NCBI GenBank assembly: GCA_963931925.1
Contig: OZ007567.1
Coordinates: 84,935,677 to 84,999,676 of the forward strand
DNA from: Onchidella celtica
Taxonomy: Eukaryota; Mollusca; Gastropoda; Systellommatophora; Onchidiidae
Length of the DNA: 64,000 nucleotides
Reading direction: 5' to 3'
The notes beneath the pieces were generated by a model, which saw only the letters and a list, made by a program, of their open reading frames with translations, made no database searches and was not told the origin of the DNA. How positions within the stretch are numbered: position 1 is the first letter of the stretch; every line of letters starts with the position of its first letter. Below are positions 59,480 to 64,000 of the stretch, piece after piece. The translations under genes were made by a program, and so were the position numbers.

Positions 59480-61200
59480 CCAGCAAAGCCACACGTTAAC
59501 AGATAAAGGTGCATTAAAAATGCGGGTGTGTCGTTGCTCCAAAGGGGAAAATCGCCTTTTTCCCCCCTCTTCACATCTGCCCCATTCCTGACTTAAAAGC
59601 CATCGATCGGAAAACCTCGCAGTTTACGTGACATGCATCAAACAAAGCTGTCAAAGGAGACTTTACACGTCTTAAGTTAGATCCACGTCTTTGCTACACT
59701 CTGTAATGATGCTAGAAAACTGGACAGCGGAAATCCGGGGGATTTCAGTGCTCCCCAAACCATTTTCAATACTGAAAGAAACGTTATTGACGAATCCTGA
59801 GCCAGACCTGTTCCTTTTCATTTTTAAAATGCTACCCCTCGAAAATTACGCTGTAACTGAATTTCGGAAACCTGGTTGTGAGCCACGGATAAAGTGAAAA
59901 TGCAACAGGAGCTGATGTGTGGATGACGAAAGCCGACGTGTAATGACTCCTTGTCGCGTTAAAAATTTAAAAGTGTAATTATGTCCTGACCTCCACTTTC
60001 CCCATGTCAGTGCAAAAACAACAACAAAAAAAAAACGTTGATTATCCAAACCAGGAGTTTCATTTCTTGTCTCTTTCAGAGTTGGTGCAATGGGTCGCAA
60101 GGGCACTCTGCTCCGGTTGCAGTGCGGCGCAATCATTCTTGAACCAGCTACTGCAGAAGCTCTAAATATATCGACAAATTCGAGCACTAAGTATATTTTG
60201 GATGGCCTCTTACTATCAAAACTCTGACGAAATCTGCGTTCAAAGTGATGCGAGTGATATGGATTGCTTTTAATGTTGGCAATTTCAAGAAAAGAGCACA
60301 GTTTTTCTTAAAATCACCTTAGGGGAGGAAAAGCAAGATTAAGAATTTCAGAGAGGCAGTTTTATATAATGCTGAAGAAAAGTGTAAACCTCGACATGTG
60401 TTGTCCTTGAAGCAGCTGTTTAATGATCTCATTTGTCTTCTGTTTTAAGGCAAGAAATCAATCGATGCGAATGTTGATATACTCAACAGGATAATTAGGG
60501 AACTGTTCCCAGCAGTTAGACAGCAACACCAAACAGAGTCTGATCTTTCCTGTACCAAACGAGGGCAATTTAGACACATGCGTAAGAGTTTACGGAGAAT
60601 GGAAATGGGCGTAACATTGTCAACCAAATTTAGTTTGAATTTTTCTCATCCTGACCCTTCTCCCCAGCCCACACTCTATCTTCCCAAATCCCTTCCTTCC
60701 GAGAAAAAAAAATCCTGTCTGGAGGCTTGTAAAGCGATGGAAAATGCAGAGAATTTCCCTACAAAAAGCACCAAGATTGACAAGGGTTAGAATTTTAATG
60801 TTGCGCAAAGTGTCAGGGAACAGGAACGATAAAAAACACACTGTCAGCGGAACTGATGTAAGACGGCGGGAGGTGAAAGAGGCATTTCTTCATTTTAAAA
60901 GATGGTAAAGCATGTGAGCCCAATGGGCTGAATACAGTGCGGGGGTTGGAGCTGACGTGTTACAGAGAAAGATCAGGTACGCCGATTTACCTCAATTTCA
61001 CTTTTAATGTCAGTTTATAAAACGAAATGTGCTCTATCTTTCTATCAGAGTTTAATATTGTATGGCCTATAGTCTCTTCTAGTCATCACAATGAAAATGG
61101 AACAAAAGGGTAAAGAAGATTGCGGCGCCAAAACCTGTTTCCGTCTCCTGCGAAAATTTTTTATTTTTTGTACACTGTCTTGTTCGATAACACAGCTGAA
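59480..61200. other. Gene-free interval
   Basis: Unique-looking AT-rich sequence. Short frames at 59691-59897, 59846-60187 and 60578-60790 have no recognisable domain or supporting splice sites. Confidence 0.35.
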
Positions 61201-61204
61201 AGTA

Positions 61205-61911
61205 GAGGATTTCTTGATCTTAGTGGTGTGATAGAGTTTACTAGAGGAGTGGCGGTTGTCTTGATCTTAGTGGTGTGATAGAGTTTACTTGAGGAGTGGC
61301 GGTTGTCTTGATCTTAGTGGTGTGATAGAGTTTACTAGAGGAGTGGCGGTTGTCTTGATCTTAGTGGTGTGACAGAGTTTACTAGAGGAGTGGGAATTGT
61401 CTTGATCTTAGTGGTGTGACAGAGTTTACTAGAGGAGTGGGAATTGTCTTGATCTTAGTGGTGTGATAGAGTTTACTTGAGGAGTAGGGGCTGTCTTGAT
61501 TTTAGTGGTGTGACAGAGTTCACCAGAGGAGTGGGGGTTGTCTTGATTTTAGTGGTGTGACAGAGTTCACCAGAGGAGTGGGGGTTGTCTTGATTTTAGT
61601 GGTGTGATAGAGTTTACTAGAGGAGTGGGGGTTGTCTTGGTCTTAGTGGTGTGATAGAGTTTACTAGAGGAGTGGGCGATGTCATGATTTTAGTGGTGTG
61701 ATATAGTTTACTAGGGGAGTAGGGGATGTCTTGATGTTAGCGTTATGATAGAGTTTACTAGAGGAGTGGGGGATTTCTTGATCTTAGTGGTGTGATAGAG
61801 TTTACTGGAGGAGTGGGGGATGTCTTGATCTTAGTGGTGTGACAGAGTTTACTAGAGGAGTGAGGGATGTCTTGATCGTAGTGGTTTGACAGTTTCCTAA
61901 GAGAGTTGTGG
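61205..61911 (+). repeat. 47-bp minisatellite, about 15 copies
   Basis: The unit is TCTTGATCTTAGTGGTGTGA, then TAGAGTTTACTAGAGGAGTG and GNGGNTG. Copies differ by single substitutions (GATAG/GACAG, TACTAG/CACCAG) and length is well conserved. The array ends in a G12 run. Confidence 0.97.
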
Positions 61912-61924
61912 GGGGGGGGGGGTA

Positions 61925-63477
61925 CAGTGAGATAATCCTTCAGGTGCCCACCCTACCACTCAACACCTCATTAGAAAATGAGCACAAAATTCCGAGGACG
62001 ATACAAATCAATGTGCAGCCAATCTATACATGTTTCTAGTAACCAGACATTCATTTGACCACACATGGAAGATTTGGTTCTATGCTGTTGTATAACAGAC
62101 TGCACATTTTTATAGGTTTTACAGGCTGCAAATGGGCGCTGTTAACGTGCATGTGTAAGAATTTTGAGTTGTTTTGCTTTACAACTTGATTAGATACAGC
62201 ATGCAATAAATGCAATTTCACACAGGCAGAGGGTAGAATGTTAGATGCACGTTCGATAAATGCATACAATTTTATCGAAGTAATTTAGTTCGCTATCAAT
62301 TGACAGAAAATGTCATTATATGGCTTCTGACTAACGTAAACAAGATTATCAGTTGTAATGTAAATAACTGAGTTTCGCATACGTATGAAATCTCGTTCTT
62401 AACCTAAAAAATTTGTCCAAGTCTTTTTGTTGGTTATAAAAATCGCTCTTTCTTGTTTTTATAACATACACTGTGGTACATCATAATAAGAAAATTACAT
62501 TGTGCCGATTATGGTTTTTTTGTTTGTTTGTTTGTATGTAGGTATGTTTTCGTTTATTTTTAAAATTTATTTGCACCATTTTATGAGTAAGAGAGTCAAG
62601 GAAACAAGAAAGAGCCAGGGTTTACTTTATATATCTTTATAAATGAGGTCGCGGGCATCGCATAAAGCGATTTTAATTCGGACGCTGCCCTGAAGAACAT
62701 TGGCGCAAGCAATTACATTGGGCTAAATGTGTCCCTTTGTAGCCTTTATGGTCGCCTTGGTTACCCTTTCTTTTTCGATTTGCAAAACTGACTTTCTCCG
62801 AGCTTTAATAAATGCAGATGAAGAACCCAGACGTTGGCTGGGTTTTGTTAACTAACATAGGGAATTGGGCAGACAGTGCCCGAGGGTCAGGCTCGAAACT
62901 GTCATCTCCTACGCACGGAGTGTCAAAGACCCATAAAGTAGCCCTCTCCCCTATGCCCAGCCCTCTGTATTCCCCAGTGGCAAGGTTATAAAGAGTCCAA
63001 TTCCAGATTTATCAGTGATGTTGACCTAGCTCTTTATCAGGCACACGATGCAGATCTCAAGAACCTTTCAAGACACTACATTTGTATCACTGGAAAATAT
63101 TTTCTGTGACAAAGTAGGCGTGTTCTTAGAGATCTTACACTCATTACTTCTCCCTAATTACTTTAATGTGCATCTTGTGCTCGAATAAAAGAAATTTGTC
63201 CTTCCAGAATATCTGACATCGATGGACTAGAAACGTTAAAGACAATTATGTACAAGGCTGATAACCGTGGAAGTCTGAAGGAAATATATTCAGTAGTAGC
63301 CAATGATATTGATCTATTGATCTAAAGCCTTAATTAGATTACTGCTTTTATAAGTTTCTTTTCCCAGCAATCAATAGATTCTGTCCTTTGGAAAGATTTG
63401 GTTTAGGGCAACAGAGAACATTCTTACAGTAAGATTTGTGAGGATCAAACGCCCACCTTTTTCAACAATCGGAAACC
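61925..63477. other. Gene-free interval
   Basis: AT-rich sequence with a (TTTG)n tract near 62518-62535. A GC-richer stretch at 62640-62760 does not resemble a known gene or tRNA. Confidence 0.35.
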
Positions 63478-63790
63478 CGTGATATTCGTGATGTCATCAC
63501 TTCCTTCCGATGTGTTCACTATTACACAAACTACCCAGTGCGCAGTTCACTGTCATTTCATGACTGCTGACGGAGTGCGTGGGGCTTTAACGTGCCAAGA
63601 GTAACACCAAAGATACGAGATACAATAAGACGAGACAGACTAAGAATAAACAAACAAACAACTGCAAGAACAAAATTAATGTAAACCAACGAGAAAGGTG
63701 AAGCAGATCCATTATGATCACCCAGAACTGAAACTTTAAAAAAAAAGAAGATTTGCCACGGGCATTGCCGGGTATCTCATCTAGTTATAT
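63478..63790 (+). repeat. Dispersed retro-like repeat, partner of 37407-37740
   Basis: GTGTTCACTA, GTGCGCAG, CATTTCATGA and AACAAACAAACAAC blocks are in the same order as at 37 kb, ending in GCATTGCCGGGTATCTCATC. Confidence 0.5.
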
Positions 63791-64000
63791 TATACGGATG
63801 TTGTTATATGCACGTACGTCCCCCAAGGATTATTTTTTTCTTCTGGTTTTACCCTAGGGATACGTATTTTAAAGCCTTTTGTGACCCCACAGCTAGAGAG
63901 CTCCTCCGACATCCTCCCGAAATATTCGTAACAGCCTGAACTTATTATTCTTTTAGATTTTCTTTCTGTTTTTCTCATATTTTCTGGTTGAAAGAGTAGG
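63791..64000 (+). repeat. Dispersed repeat, partner of 29262-29490 (runs off the window)
   Basis: GTACGTCCCCCAAG, AGCTAGAGAGCTCCTCC, GACATCCTCCCGAAATA and TTCTGGTTGAAAG match the 29-kb copy. Confidence 0.6.

Overview
This window is eukaryotic nuclear DNA from an animal. Genes are split by many GT-AG introns, 3' regions are AT-rich, and introns are crowded with microsatellites, minisatellites and short inverted-repeat transposons. The gene complement (a PTH-receptor-like class B GPCR and a GATD3/ES1 gene), the intron sizes and the load of (CT)n, (TATC)n and (TGGA)n repeats would suit a marine invertebrate, perhaps a mollusc or other lophotrochozoan. The phylum is inference.

Region by region. 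1-772 is the terminal coding exon of a plus-strand gene that enters from the left; I do not recognise it with confidence. 773-4287 is the convergent intergenic/3'UTR interval and holds a 258-bp fold-back element. 4288-11569 (minus) is a complete seven-exon gene for a mitochondrial GATD3/ES1-type DJ-1/PfpI-family protein. I assembled it exon by exon with matching splice phases to a 257-residue product. Its first exon carries a mitochondrial presequence and lies just downstream of an ETS-like promoter motif. 11570-18705 is repeat-rich and has no gene I can support.

18706-54549 (minus), and possibly up to 58490, is one large class B1 (secretin-family) GPCR gene most like parathyroid hormone receptors. 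Thirteen coding exons with consistent phases give 472 residues: a six-cysteine hormone-binding ectodomain, seven transmembrane helices and a tail ending in a PDZ-type motif. Exon sizes of 61, 70, 92 and 42 bp fit the exon structure I know for this family. The signal-peptide exon is only tentatively placed. 58491-64000 has minisatellites and dispersed repeats but no gene I can support.

The most unusual feature is how the GPCR gene's splice sites are embedded in tandem repeats. The TM5 exon at 34926-34995 ends inside a 22-bp minisatellite whose unit contains the 5' splice site, giving seven intact GTAAGT donors in a row. The next acceptor, at 33557, is also repeated four times in the same intron. 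Two ectodomain exons directly abut tetranucleotide arrays. Several short transposon families are present in multiple copies. One of them carries a CRE motif, YY1-like motifs and a THAP-like half-domain, and one copy sits nested inside another element.
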